A stretch of DNA of 15,232 bases from an uncultured Panacagrimonas sp. (GTDB lineage Bacteria > Pseudomonadota > Gammaproteobacteria > Nevskiales > Nevskiaceae). The first letter of the stretch is position 1; the number at the start of each line of letters is the position of its first letter. The stretch covers positions 1 to 15,232 of the forward strand of contig CAMLNE010000059.1 in the NCBI GenBank assembly GCA_946481265.1. The letters are read 5' to 3'. The position numbers and the translations under genes are program-made. This document shows positions 1 through 8,818 of this stretch, piece after piece. Below the pieces are notes generated by a model. It was given only the letters and a program-made list of their open reading frames with translations. It was not told the DNA's origin and did no database searches.

Positions 1-122
1 GCCGCAGCCGTCAGCCACACCCAGGGTGAACCGGACTTCACATAGGCGCGCACGCCCTGGGTGTCGCGCGCAAGCAGCGACCTGGGCATTGCCGCCGCGA
101 TTTCTTCTGCTCTGTCGGTCAT
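1..122 (-). CDS. pstA: PstA, phosphate ABC transporter permease (N-terminal fragment)
   Basis: This is the first 40 or so codons of a minus-strand gene that leaves the window at its left edge. The ATG (120-122) overlaps the pstC stop in an ATGA arrangement, so translation is probably coupled. The visible protein starts MTDRAEEIAAAM and reaches a first hydrophobic stretch (VWLTAAA) at the window edge. PstA is the second inner-membrane permease subunit of the high-affinity phosphate importer, pairing with PstC and the ATPase PstB. The identification rests mainly on position directly after pstC in a pstS-porin-pstC operon, since no diagnostic permease motif is inside the window. An AGGA lies 13 bases before the ATG, farther than ideal, which fits coupling to pstC rather than independent initiation. 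Confidence 0.82.
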   Translation of the reverse strand, partial: MTDRAEEIAAAMPRSLLARDTQGVRAYVKSGSPWVWLTAA

Positions 123-2383
123 AGCGAGCTGTATTTCCTGCGCAGACGGTTACGCACCACCTCCGCCAGGGTGTTCAGGAGGAAGGTGAACAGGAACAGC
201 ACCAGTCCGGCCAGGAACAACAGGCGGAAGTGGGTACTGCCGACCTCGGATTCGGGCATTTCCACGGCGATGTTGGCGGCAAAGGTACGCATGCCGGAGA
301 ACAGGCTGAAGTCCATCACCGCGGTGTTGCCGGTGGCCATCAATACGATCATGGTTTCGCCGACCGCGCGCCCCATGCCGATCATCACCGCAGAGAAGAT
401 GCCGGGGCTGGCGGTGGGCAGCACGACGCCGATCAGGGTCTGCCAGGGCGTGGCACCCAGGGCCAGCGAGCCGAGCGAAAGGTGCTTGGGCACCGAGAAG
501 ATGGCGTCCTCGGCGATCGAGAAGATCACCGGGATGCCCGCGATGCCCATGGCGATGCCGACCACCAGGGAGTTTCGCTGGATGTAGCTGATGCCCAGCG
601 TGTGGTCCATCCAGTTCTGCATGTTCCCCTCGAAGAACAGTGCCTCGACCGGATGGGCGACAAAGAAGCAGCCCCAGGTGACCAGGACGATCACCGGAAT
701 CAGGAGCGCCGCCTCCCAGCCCGGCGGCACGCGCAGGCGAACCGCCCGCGGCATGCGTGACCACAGGTAGCCGAAGATCGGGATCGATGTCGGCAGCAGC
801 AGCAAGGTGAGGAAGACGCCCGGCAGGTTGGTTTCCACGAAGGGCGCCAGCCACAGTCCGGCGAGGAATCCCAGGATCACCGAGGGCAGCGCGGCGAGGA
901 CCTCCACCGAAGGCTTCACGATCTGCCGCATCTCCGGAGACATGAAGTTCGCGGTGAAGATCGCGCCCAGGATCGCGATCGGGATGGCGAAGATCATGGC
1001 GTAGAAAGCGCCCTTGATCGTGCCCAGCGCCAGCGGCGTCAGGCTGAATTTCGGCTCGAAATCGGAGGTTGAGGACGAGGATTGGTAGATGAACTTCGGC
1101 TCGTCGTAGCTCTCGTACCAGACCTTGCCCCAGATCGCGCTCAGCGACACTTCGGGGTGCTCGTTGTCCACCTCGCTGACCCGCAGCTGGCCGTCGGTCG
1201 ACAGCGCCAGCATGACCTGCGCGCGCGGATTGAAGGCAAGGCGTTCGACCGGTGCTTCGAATACCTGCTGCTCGTGAACGCGGCTTCCGGACGTGGCGTA
1301 GAACATGCTGATGCGTCCGGAGGCGTCGCCCACGGCAAAGCCCCGGCGCCGCAGCTCGGGGCCGATCGCCGTGACCGGCGCGCCTCCCCGTACCTTGAAT
1401 TCGCGTACGCGGGCCAAATACCACTGGCCGCCGTCGCGGCGGGCGGGAAACCACTGCGTGACCTTGCCGTCGTCCTGCGCCACGACAATTGAAATGCCGC
1501 CGGCCAGGAAGCGCGCCTCGCTGATACCGGCACCGGCCTCCCTGATCTCGACCAATTCCGGGAGGCCTGCGTCCTCCAGCCGATAGAACGCGATCTTTCC
1601 GGCTTCGCGATCGATCACGTACAACCATTTCAGCAGCGGCTCCAGCAGCAGCACGTCCGGCTTCACAGCCGGCATGAAGGTCTGCACGGGCGACTCGGTC
1701 AGGGTGACATCGCCGAACAGTGAGGTTTCCTGTTCGTACACCTTCAGGTGCAGCGCCCCGTTGGCGTCGGCGCCCACCAGCATCAGCGCGTCGTCCTCCT
1801 GGCGGGCCACGAAGCTCTGCGCCGGGCCGCTCATGAAGGCCAGCGGCGTCTCGCCGCGGGGATAGCCCAGAACCGGCGTGATCAGACGCTTGTCGTCCGG
1901 GTAGGTAATCTTGTACTCGTGCGAGAAGATCACCGCCGAGCCATCGTCCAGCGCGCCGGCCAGCAGGCCATGCTCGTCCGCCAAGGTGGTGACGGAGACC
2001 AGCTTCCGCTCGCCCAGCTGCAGGGATTCGACGCTGCGGATCGCTCCACCGTACAGGTCGAAGAACGTGATCTCGCCGCTGGCGGCGGCGCGCATGCCGA
2101 CCTCGCCCTGTTCCTCGGCGGCAAGGAAGAGCGTGGGACCCGGCGTGCCGGGAACGGCGAAGCTGCCGCGCTCCTCCACCTCCGCGCCGGCGAACAGCGG
2201 CGCCACTTCCTGGGCGAGGTAGACGAAGATCAGCAGTAGCGCGCCAATCACCCCCAGCCCACCGATCAGCACGACATAGCGCGCCAGCCGATCCTTCAGG
2301 TAGCGCGCCTGGAAGCCGCCGCCACCCGCTGTGATGGAGCGAGACAGTTGCGCCGCCGATGCCGGTGACTGAGCAGTGCTCAT
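119..2383 (-). CDS. pstC: PstC, phosphate ABC transporter permease, long form with large N-terminal domain
   Basis: This is an inner-membrane permease subunit of the Pst phosphate importer. From the ATG at 2383 it has 754 residues; classic PstC has roughly 300. After a short cytoplasmic tail, one membrane segment lies at about 36-57. A soluble, strand-rich region of about 390 residues follows; by topology it should be periplasmic. The typical permease domain occupies about 445 to the end. There the EAA-type loop (GATPWQTLIGVVLPTASPGI, near 640) is followed by GRAVGETM, typical of PstC/PstA. Long PstC proteins are known in many gammaproteobacteria, so this is not a fusion error. The start is uncertain: a TTG at 2404 would add seven residues, and neither start has a clear Shine-Dalgarno. 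The gene lies between the porin, behind paired hairpins, and pstA, which overlaps its stop. Confidence 0.94.
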   Translation of the reverse strand: MSTAQSPASAAQLSRSITAGGGGFQARYLKDRLARYVVLIGGLGVIGALLLIFVYLAQEVAPLFAGAEVEERGSFAVPGTPGPTLFLAAEEQGEVGMRAAASGEITFFDLYGGAIRSVESLQLGERKLVSVTTLADEHGLLAGALDDGSAVIFSHEYKITYPDDKRLITPVLGYPRGETPLAFMSGPAQSFVARQEDDALMLVGADANGALHLKVYEQETSLFGDVTLTESPVQTFMPAVKPDVLLLEPLLKWLYVIDREAGKIAFYRLEDAGLPELVEIREAGAGISEARFLAGGISIVVAQDDGKVTQWFPARRDGGQWYLARVREFKVRGGAPVTAIGPELRRRGFAVGDASGRISMFYATSGSRVHEQQVFEAPVERLAFNPRAQVMLALSTDGQLRVSEVDNEHPEVSLSAIWGKVWYESYDEPKFIYQSSSSTSDFEPKFSLTPLALGTIKGAFYAMIFAIPIAILGAIFTANFMSPEMRQIVKPSVEVLAALPSVILGFLAGLWLAPFVETNLPGVFLTLLLLPTSIPIFGYLWSRMPRAVRLRVPPGWEAALLIPVIVLVTWGCFFVAHPVEALFFEGNMQNWMDHTLGISYIQRNSLVVGIAMGIAGIPVIFSIAEDAIFSVPKHLSLGSLALGATPWQTLIGVVLPTASPGIFSAVMIGMGRAVGETMIVLMATGNTAVMDFSLFSGMRTFAANIAVEMPESEVGSTHFRLLFLAGLVLFLFTFLLNTLAEVVRNRLRRKYSSL

Positions 2384-2435
2384 GGGCCGCGAGATATTTT
2401 TCAAGATGATGGAGGCAGCGTGATCGCTACCGCTC

Positions 2436-2476
2436 CCTTTTCCGGAGCGCCCGGCTACGGGGCGCTCCGGAAAAGG
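2436..2476. repeat. 17-bp perfect inverted repeat between porin gene and pstC
   Basis: The arms 2436-2452 and 2460-2476 are perfectly complementary over 17 bases around a seven-base loop (2453-2459). The stem starts CCTTTTCCGG and continues GC-rich. It lies about 50 bases before the pstC start and after the neighbouring hairpin at 2476-2503 on the transcribed (minus) strand. No T-run follows it in either direction, so it looks more like an RNA-processing or stability element than a classical terminator. Confidence 0.75.
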
Positions 2477-2503
2477 TCCCGGCGCGGGGGTCCGCGCCGG
2501 GAC
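2471..2503 (-). terminator. Hairpin with short T-run after porin gene: partial terminator/attenuator candidate
   Basis: The arms 2476-2487 and 2492-2503 form a perfect, very GC-rich 12-bp stem with a four-base loop. Read on the minus strand, the stem is followed at once by C and then TTTT (2474-2471). This resembles an intrinsic terminator with a short U-tract. It sits 27 bases after the porin stop. It shares base 2476 with the next hairpin, whose stem contains the T-run. Because pstC and pstA follow in the same direction with no obvious promoter between, partial read-through is the likely role. Confidence 0.6.
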
Positions 2504-2529
2504 AAGACACTACCTCAGAAGCTGGGCTC

Positions 2530-3744
2530 TCAGAAGGAGAACTGCAGGCGGGTGGCGATGATGTCGAGCTTGCGCGAGTCGACGCCATCGGCATCGTCCT
2601 TGCCGGTGATGTACTCGAACATCATGCGGACGGACGGATTCACGAACCAGTTCAGGCCGACGATGAAGTAGGACGCTTCGCGATCCGGCGTCGCCTCGTC
2701 GGTCTCGATCGAGTCGTAGCGGATCTTGGCTTCCCAGGCGCCGTACGGGTTGGCCGGCTTCGGCGACTTGAACACGCCCTTCTTCACGTCATAGGGCTTG
2801 GTCTCGCCGGTGATGAGCCAACCGAGCTGCACGTAGTACGTGTCGACGTCGATGTCGTCACCGACGGTGGCCGCGCCAGCAGCTTCGGAGAACGTGGCCA
2901 TCGCGTACTCGCCCTGGCCGTAGAAGGGGCCCATCTTGCCGGCCAGTTCGAAGCCGTAGGTGGTCTGCTCGTCGGTGGTCGCGGTGTCGCCCAGGCTTCC
3001 GGAGGGACCGCTGCGGCCCGCGAATCGCGCGCTCGAGGCGGCCGCCGTGCGGCCATTGGTCGGATTGTCGATGCTGGCGGTCGCGCCCAGGTGCAGGACC
3101 GTGCTGTCGGTGAGCACCGGGGCGAAGTAGAAGCGTCCGGCCGCACCCATGCCGTCGGTCTCGTTGGCGGTGTCCGTCCCGTTGCGCAGGTTGTAGCCCG
3201 AAAGGCCCCAACCCCAGTTGCTGCCCGAACCGTCGAGGAACAGGCCGGTCATGTACTGGCGGCTCCCGTAGATCGACGTGGCGGTCGCGAAGGGCCGCTC
3301 CATCATGAAGATCTCGTTGGAGCTGGTCAGCTCTTCCATGCCCCGGTAGGGCTTGGCCTGGCCGATGCGCAGATTGACGACATCCGCGATCTTCGTGCCG
3401 ATCCACATCTCGCGGAAGCCGCTGCCTTCAGAGTCACCTTGTCCGGCAAAGTCGTTCTCGAACTTGTACGACCATCCATAGGCCTTGCCCTCCAGGGTCA
3501 GACGCGCCCGGCGGAAGAACGCGTCGAAGCGCTGCTCGCCGACGCCCTCGTCAAGGTTCTTGTCGTCGTCATCCAGCGGGATGTTGGTATCCAGGTGGAT
3601 ACGGCCGCCAAACTTGGCCTGGAAGCGTCCGTCCTCGGTGCGAATGGTCACGCCGCCCTTGGTCTCGGCGAGATCGGCGTGGGCGACGCCCACGCTTCCA
3701 CCGATGAACACCGCCAGCGCGCCGTACTGCATCAGCTTGGTCAT
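2530..3744 (-). CDS. Phosphate/polyphosphate-selective outer-membrane porin (OprO/OprP family)
   Basis: This 404-residue outer-membrane beta-barrel probably lets phosphate or polyphosphate cross the outer membrane. A Sec signal peptide is visible (hydrophobic core after MTKLMQYG, cleavage likely after VGVAHA, residue 23). The mature protein begins with a GGVTIRTEDGRFQAKFGGR segment typical of the OprO/OprP family. Further family traits are the KPYRGMEELTSSNE stretch and, near the C-terminus, LGWLITGETKPYD followed by GAWE and RYD. The chain ends in LQFSF, a C-terminal Phe signature for barrel assembly. The ATG at 3744 is supported by AGGGAA (3751-3756) seven bases upstream. It lies between pstS and pstC, so PhoB control from the pstS promoter is likely. 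Choosing OprO-like or OprP-like specificity is not possible by eye. Confidence 0.93.
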   Translation of the reverse strand: MTKLMQYGALAVFIGGSVGVAHADLAETKGGVTIRTEDGRFQAKFGGRIHLDTNIPLDDDDKNLDEGVGEQRFDAFFRRARLTLEGKAYGWSYKFENDFAGQGDSEGSGFREMWIGTKIADVVNLRIGQAKPYRGMEELTSSNEIFMMERPFATATSIYGSRQYMTGLFLDGSGSNWGWGLSGYNLRNGTDTANETDGMGAAGRFYFAPVLTDSTVLHLGATASIDNPTNGRTAAASSARFAGRSGPSGSLGDTATTDEQTTYGFELAGKMGPFYGQGEYAMATFSEAAGAATVGDDIDVDTYYVQLGWLITGETKPYDVKKGVFKSPKPANPYGAWEAKIRYDSIETDEATPDREASYFIVGLNWFVNPSVRMMFEYITGKDDADGVDSRKLDIIATRLQFSF

Positions 3745-3774
3745 GAATTATTCCCTGATTGATTTCTGTGTGAT

Positions 3775-3811
3775 CGCCGGCGCCGGCTGGCACTCCGCCA
3801 GGGCGCCGGCG
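3775..3811. repeat. Hairpin between pstS and the porin gene
   Basis: A GC-rich imperfect inverted repeat fills most of the 76-base gap between pstS and the porin gene. Five inner pairs (3787-3791 with 3797-3801, loop 3792-3796) are continued, after a two-base bulge at 3785-3786, by ten outer pairs (3775-3784 with 3802-3811). On the minus strand no T-run follows, so full termination is unlikely. A hairpin directly after a binding-protein gene is a common way to stabilise that part of a transporter mRNA, which is the role inferred here. Confidence 0.65.
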
Positions 3812-3820
3812 TAATGCGAC

Positions 3821-4792
3821 TTACTGAATGCCGAGTTCCGCGCGGAACTTCGCCGCGACCTTCTCGGGCAGGGGGACGTAGCCGTCCTTCTCCACCACTT
3901 CCTGGCCCTGCTTGGAGAGGACCATCTTGAAAAATTCGGCCTCCATCGGAGACAGCGGCTTGTTCGGCGCCTTGTTGGCGTAGACGAACAGCACGCGCGA
4001 CAGCGGATACTTTCCGCTCACCGCGGTCTCCGGCGTGGGCTCGACGAAGTCCTCGCCATCCTTCTTCGCCAGAGGCAGGGCCCGCACGCCGGAAGTCTTG
4101 TAGCCGATGCCCGAATAGCCGATGGCGTCCAGGCCGGTCGAAACCGACTGCACCACCGAGGCCGAACCGGGCTGCTCGTTGACGCCGGTCTTGAAGTCGC
4201 CCTTGCACAGGGCGTTTTCCTTGAAGTAACCGTACGTGCCGGATACCGAGTTGCGCCCGTAGAGCTGGATGGCGCGGCTCGCGAGATCGCCGGTCACGCC
4301 CAGGTCCCCCCAGCGCTGCGCGTCCGTCGCAGCACCGCACTTGCGGGTGGCCGAGAAGATCGCGTCAACCTGAGAAATTGACAAGCCTTTGATTGCGTTG
4401 TCCTTGTTAACGAACACGGCGAGGGCGTCGATCGCCACGCCGACACCGGTCGGCTTGTAGCCGTGCTTCTGTTCGAAGGCCTGGATTTCCTGGTCCTTCA
4501 TGGGCCGCGACATCGGCCCGAAATTCGCCGTGCCCTCGGACAGGGCCGGCGGGGCAGTCGAGGATCCTGCGCCCTGGATCTGGATGTTGACGTTGGGATA
4601 GAAGCGCTTGAACTGCTCGGCCCAAAGCGTCATCAGGTTGTTCAGCGTGTCCGAACCGACGCTGCTGAAGTTGCCCGAGACGCCCGACGCGGGCTTGTAT
4701 TCCGGCAGCGCGGGATCGACCGCCGCCGACAATGAGGTCGCGGCGGCCGTGGTGGCGACGCCGAGAGCCAGCGCGAGCTTCCTGAAGTTCAT
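3821..4792 (-). CDS. pstS: PstS, periplasmic phosphate-binding protein
   Basis: This 323-residue substrate-binding protein captures phosphate in the periplasm and delivers it to PstC/PstA. A Sec signal peptide covers about residues 1-24 ([11 protein letters not shown], then an Ala/Thr-rich core ending LSAA). The loops that normally hold phosphate can be recognised: SVGSDT (44-49), GAGSSTA (74-80), a MSRPMK segment with Arg96, and [10 protein letters not shown] (181-190). The last is a hallmark of a PstS subfamily common in gammaproteobacteria. The ATG at 4792 is chosen because it precedes the signal peptide and has AAGGA eight bases upstream. An in-frame extension to 4852 would put 20 charged residues before the signal peptide and run toward the promoter. 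It is the first gene of the operon, behind the PhoB-box candidate. Confidence 0.95.
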   Translation of the reverse strand: MNFRKLALALGVATTAAATSLSAAVDPALPEYKPASGVSGNFSSVGSDTLNNLMTLWAEQFKRFYPNVNIQIQGAGSSTAPPALSEGTANFGPMSRPMKDQEIQAFEQKHGYKPTGVGVAIDALAVFVNKDNAIKGLSISQVDAIFSATRKCGAATDAQRWGDLGVTGDLASRAIQLYGRNSVSGTYGYFKENALCKGDFKTGVNEQPGSASVVQSVSTGLDAIGYSGIGYKTSGVRALPLAKKDGEDFVEPTPETAVSGKYPLSRVLFVYANKAPNKPLSPMEAEFFKMVLSKQGQEVVEKDGYVPLPEKVAAKFRAELGIQ

Positions 4793-4861
4793 AGAGGGGG
4801 TCCTTGGTTGTCTGCGATAGAGGTGACGGCGCGCATCCTCGTCTTCGACCAAGAAAACCGT

Positions 4862-4890
4862 GTGACCGCCAGATGACGTTTGCGTTACAG
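4862..4890 (-). promoter_or_regulatory. PhoB-box (Pho box) candidate upstream of pstS
   Basis: On the minus strand three seven-base elements, each followed by four bases, repeat every 11 bases: CTGTAAC (4890-4884), ACGTCAT (4879-4873) and CGGTCAC (4868-4862). Each matches five of seven positions of the known PhoB half-site CTGTCAT. The 11-base phase is the known spacing of PhoB monomers on DNA. The block ends 69 bases before the pstS ATG, a normal distance for an activated promoter. The spacers (GCAA, CTGG) are less AT-rich than in Escherichia coli. No convincing -10 hexamer was picked out. Confidence 0.7.
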
Positions 4891-4940
4891 CGGGGGAGCC
4901 TGCGCGGCGTGCTTGCCGGACCGCTTGCCCGACTCTCGTG

Positions 4941-4960
4941 GCCGCCGCATAGCGGACGGC
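4941..4960 (-). terminator. Possible weak terminator hairpin after the TauE/SafE gene
   Basis: Arms 4941-4948 and 4952-4960 pair over eight positions with one bulged base (4956) and a three-base loop. It lies between the end of the TauE/SafE gene and the PhoB box, where termination would be expected. No T-run follows on the minus strand, so this is only a structural candidate. Confidence 0.25.
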
Positions 4961-5053
4961 GCCTTGCCCGCGACTCCCTAGTAATGGGAGGCGGTGCGCA
5001 CGCTGCAGAGAGTGGGGGGGTGCTTCGCCAGGAGAACTACGGCAGAAAGCCGG

Positions 5054-5857
5054 CTACAAGCCCCCGCCGAGCGCCTTGGCGGCCATCGTCCCGCCGATGA
5101 AGATCAGCAAGCCCGAGATGGTGCGCTTGAGCGTGCGATCGTCCAGCCGGAACGCGATGCGGGTGCCCAGCCAGATGCCCGGGATTGCACCGGCCAGCAG
5201 AAACCCGAGCATGGGGTAGTCGACGGTACCCAGGCTTGCGTGGCCGAGGCCTGCGATGCCGGTGATCAGCACGGCGTGGGCCAGGTCGCTGCCCACCAGG
5301 CGAATCGGAGCCTGGTGGGGATACAGGATCAGCAGCAGCATCATCCCGATCACCCCGGCGCCGACCGATGAGATGGTCACCAGGCAGCCGACCAGGGCGC
5401 CACAGACCATCGTCAGGCCCCGCTGGTGGCGAACGATGAAGCCCGGAGCATCGACCCGCTCGCGCTTCTTGACGTGCCGCAGCAACGGCTCCTGCAGAAG
5501 CGCGAAGGTGGCGGTGAGGATGATCGCGCCGGCGAGGGTCAGCTTGATCAGCTGGTCCCCGCCTGGACCCGCGATCTGCCATCGAAGCAGCAGCAGCGTA
5601 ATGGCGACGGAAGGCAGGCTTCCCGCGGACAGCCAACCGACGATCTTCCAGTCCACGGTTCCTTTGCGTCCGTGCAGCATGACGCCGAAGGCCTTGCTGA
5701 TCGATGCGTACAGGAGGTCGGTTCCCACCGCGACCGCGGGCGAGATTCCGTAGAAAAGAATCAGGATGGGCGTCATCAGCGACCCGCCCCCGACGCCTGT
5801 TGCTCCTACCGCCGTGCCGACGACGAGACCTGCGAGCGAGAAAGCAAACCCATCCAT
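5054..5857 (-). CDS. TauE/SafE family membrane protein, probable sulfur-compound transporter
   Basis: This 267-residue multi-spanning inner-membrane protein shows the internal duplication of the TauE/SafE family (sulfite, sulfoacetate and related anion exporters or importers). The first repeat opens with GATGVGGGSLMTP (18-30) and contains GTVDWKIVGWLSAGSLPSV (66-84). The second has SSVGAGVIGM and GTVDYPMLGFLLAGAIPGI (200-218), clearly paralogous. A short charged cytoplasmic loop (RHVKKRERVD, near 127-136) separates the halves. The gene is divergent from cysB, so the substrate is probably sulfate, sulfite or thiosulfate. Direction of transport cannot be read from sequence. The ATG at 5857 starts just before the first membrane segment, with no strong Shine-Dalgarno. 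Homologues without sulfur links exist, so the substrate stays inferred. Confidence 0.88.
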   Translation of the reverse strand: MDGFAFSLAGLVVGTAVGATGVGGGSLMTPILILFYGISPAVAVGTDLLYASISKAFGVMLHGRKGTVDWKIVGWLSAGSLPSVAITLLLLRWQIAGPGGDQLIKLTLAGAIILTATFALLQEPLLRHVKKRERVDAPGFIVRHQRGLTMVCGALVGCLVTISSVGAGVIGMMLLLILYPHQAPIRLVGSDLAHAVLITGIAGLGHASLGTVDYPMLGFLLAGAIPGIWLGTRIAFRLDDRTLKRTISGLLIFIGGTMAAKALGGGL

Positions 5858-5958
5858 CGGACCGCGTTATGAGATTCGGGAATAAGTCGCTACGTTACGG
5901 CTTAAAGCTTCCGATTAAGAGTCGTCGCCAAATCTAAGCAAAGCACGTTAATGCATAA

Positions 5959-7032
<1,074 letters not shown>

Positions 7033-7067
7033 CCGGCGAGCCTCCATATTTCCAGTCGGTCTTACGA

Positions 7068-7113
7068 TATAGCCTGACCGCGCTATAGCCCCCGGGGTCC
7101 GCCTGATAGCCTG
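7068..7113 (+). promoter_or_regulatory. ATAGCC repeat cluster upstream of cysI, possible regulator site
   Basis: The 118-base gap between cysB and cysI carries three same-strand copies of ATAGCC, at 7069-7074, 7085-7090 and 7106-7111. The first and third extend to ATAGCCTG. In addition TATAGC (7068-7073) and GCTATA (7082-7087) form an inverted repeat with an eight-base spacer. The cluster lies 38 to 83 bases before the cysI ATG, where an activator site or promoter would be expected. CysB binding is a guess from context. Confidence 0.35.
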
Positions 7114-7150
7114 CGCGCCCGCCCCCAGCAGAGTTTCGTCCGGAAGATCG

Positions 7151-8818
7151 ATGTACCGCTACGACCAGTACGATCAGACGCTCGTCGACGAGCGGGTCGC
7201 GCAGTTCCGCGACCAGACGGAGCGCTTCCTGGCAGGCCAGCTGCCGGAAGAGGACTATCGCGCATTGCGCCTTCGCAACGGCCTGTATATCCAGCGGTTT
7301 GCACCGATGCTGCGCATCAGCATCCCATATGGATTGCTGTCCAGCGCCCAGGTCAGGATGCTCGGCCACGTCGCCCGCACCTATGACAAGGGTTACGGCC
7401 ACTTCACGACGCGCCAGAACATGCAGTTCAACTGGCCGGAACTGGCGCGGGTGCCCGACATCCTCGCCGACCTGGCCACGGTGCAGATGCACTCCATCCA
7501 GACGTCCGGCAATTGCATCCGCAACATCACCTCGGACCACCTTGCCGGGGTCGCGCGCGACGAGCTGGTCGATCCGCGCCCCTACTGCGAAATTACCCGC
7601 CAGTGGGCCACCTTCCATCCCGAGTTCAATTGGCTGCCACGCAAGTTCAAGATCGCGTTTTCCGCCTCGCAAAGCGATCGCGCCGCGATCCGGGTGCATG
7701 ACATTGGCGTGCAGATCGTGCGCAACCAGGCCGGCGAACTGGGCTACGAGATATATGTCGGCGGCGGACTCGGGCGCACGCCCATCATCGGCGTAAAGAT
7801 CGCGGACTTCGTGCCGGAGCTGGACCTTCTCTCGTATCTGGAATCGGTGCTCCGCGTCTACAACCTGCTGGGTCGGCGCGACAACATCTACAAGGCGCGC
7901 ATCAAGATTCTGGTCAAGGAGACAGGGGCCGAGAAGTTTCGTGCCCTGGTGGAGAAGGAGTGGCTTCGGATCCGCGACGGCGAGCTCAAGCTCGACGGCG
8001 CCGAGATCGAACGCATGCGCGGACACTTCACTGTGCCCGCCTATGAACAGCTGGCGGCGGTCGACGCCCTGCACGAGTCCCGGCTTCTCCAGGATTCCGC
8101 GTTCTCCGCCTGGGCGCGGCGGAACCTGCACCCCCATCGGCAGCCCGGCTATGCCGTGGTCTTCATCTCGCTCAAGGCCAACGGGGTGGCGCCGGGGGAC
8201 ATCACGGCCGCGCAGCTCGACGTCGTCGCGCAACTCGCGGACGATTACTCCTTCGGCGAGATCCGCGCCACGCACGACCAGAATCTCGTGCTCGCTGATG
8301 TGAAGCTCAGCGACGTCCATGCCGTCTGGAAGGTGCTCTCCAAATCCGACCTGGCGACCCCCAACATCGGCCTGCTCACCGACATGATCTGCTGCCCGGG
8401 CCTCGATTTCTGCGCGCTGGCCAACGCCAGCTCCATCAGCGTGGCGCAGGACATCTTCGATCGCTTCGAGAATCTCGATCACCAGCACGACATCGGGCCG
8501 ATCAAGGTCAAGATGTCCGGCTGCATGAACGGCTGTGGTCATCACACCGTCGGGCACATCGGGATCCTCGGCGTCGACAAGAAGGGCGAGGAGTGGTACC
8601 AGATCACGCTGGGCGGCTCTGCCGGCAACGACGCCAGCCTCGGAGACCGGACGGGGCCCTCGTTCTCGCGCGAGGACATCGGCGGCGCGGTGCAGCGCCT
8701 CATCGAGGTTTATCTGGAGCGTCGCGACAGCGAGGACGAGAGCTTTCTGGAGACCTATCGCCGCGTGGGAATGGCGCCCTTCAAGAGTCGCCTCTATCCG
8801 GCTGCGGCCCCCGCATGA
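7151..8818 (+). CDS. cysI: CysI-type sulfite (nitrite/sulfite) reductase, siroheme and 4Fe-4S hemoprotein
   Basis: This 555-residue cytoplasmic enzyme performs the six-electron reduction of sulfite to sulfide for cysteine synthesis. The two sirohaem-ferredoxin-like halves are present. The 4Fe-4S/sirohaem ligands are Cys415 and Cys421 (CPGLDFC) with Cys458 and Cys462 (SGCMNGCGHH). Substrate-contact residues equivalent to those of E. coli CysI are visible: Arg88 (FTTRQN), Arg124 (NCIRN), and Lys165 and Lys167 (LPRKFK). It resembles the Pseudomonas nitrite/sulfite reductase more than the enterobacterial protein. No flavoprotein partner CysJ is in the window, so another electron donor such as ferredoxin is possible. 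The ATG at 7151 has GGAAG five bases upstream. Nitrite reduction cannot be excluded by eye, but cysB next door favours sulfite. The DUF934 gene overlaps its stop. Confidence 0.94.
   Translation: MYRYDQYDQTLVDERVAQFRDQTERFLAGQLPEEDYRALRLRNGLYIQRFAPMLRISIPYGLLSSAQVRMLGHVARTYDKGYGHFTTRQNMQFNWPELARVPDILADLATVQMHSIQTSGNCIRNITSDHLAGVARDELVDPRPYCEITRQWATFHPEFNWLPRKFKIAFSASQSDRAAIRVHDIGVQIVRNQAGELGYEIYVGGGLGRTPIIGVKIADFVPELDLLSYLESVLRVYNLLGRRDNIYKARIKILVKETGAEKFRALVEKEWLRIRDGELKLDGAEIERMRGHFTVPAYEQLAAVDALHESRLLQDSAFSAWARRNLHPHRQPGYAVVFISLKANGVAPGDITAAQLDVVAQLADDYSFGEIRATHDQNLVLADVKLSDVHAVWKVLSKSDLATPNIGLLTDMICCPGLDFCALANASSISVAQDIFDRFENLDHQHDIGPIKVKMSGCMNGCGHHTVGHIGILGVDKKGEEWYQITLGGSAGNDASLGDRTGPSFSREDIGGAVQRLIEVYLERRDSEDESFLETYRRVGMAPFKSRLYPAAAPA

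Noticed and set aside
150..1628. A 492-codon frame overlapping pstC on the same strand.
   Set aside because: Arg/Gly/His-rich translation without features; the pstC frame in the same place carries clear permease motifs.
4793..4852. Extension of PstS by 20 residues upstream of the ATG at 4792.
   Set aside because: It would place charged residues before a normal signal peptide and lacks a good ribosome site, while the ATG has AAGGA eight bases upstream.
5014..5020. Run of seven G bases, considered as a phase-variation tract.
   Set aside because: It is in non-coding DNA after the TauE/SafE gene and outside the PhoB-box promoter spacing, so slippage would have no evident effect.
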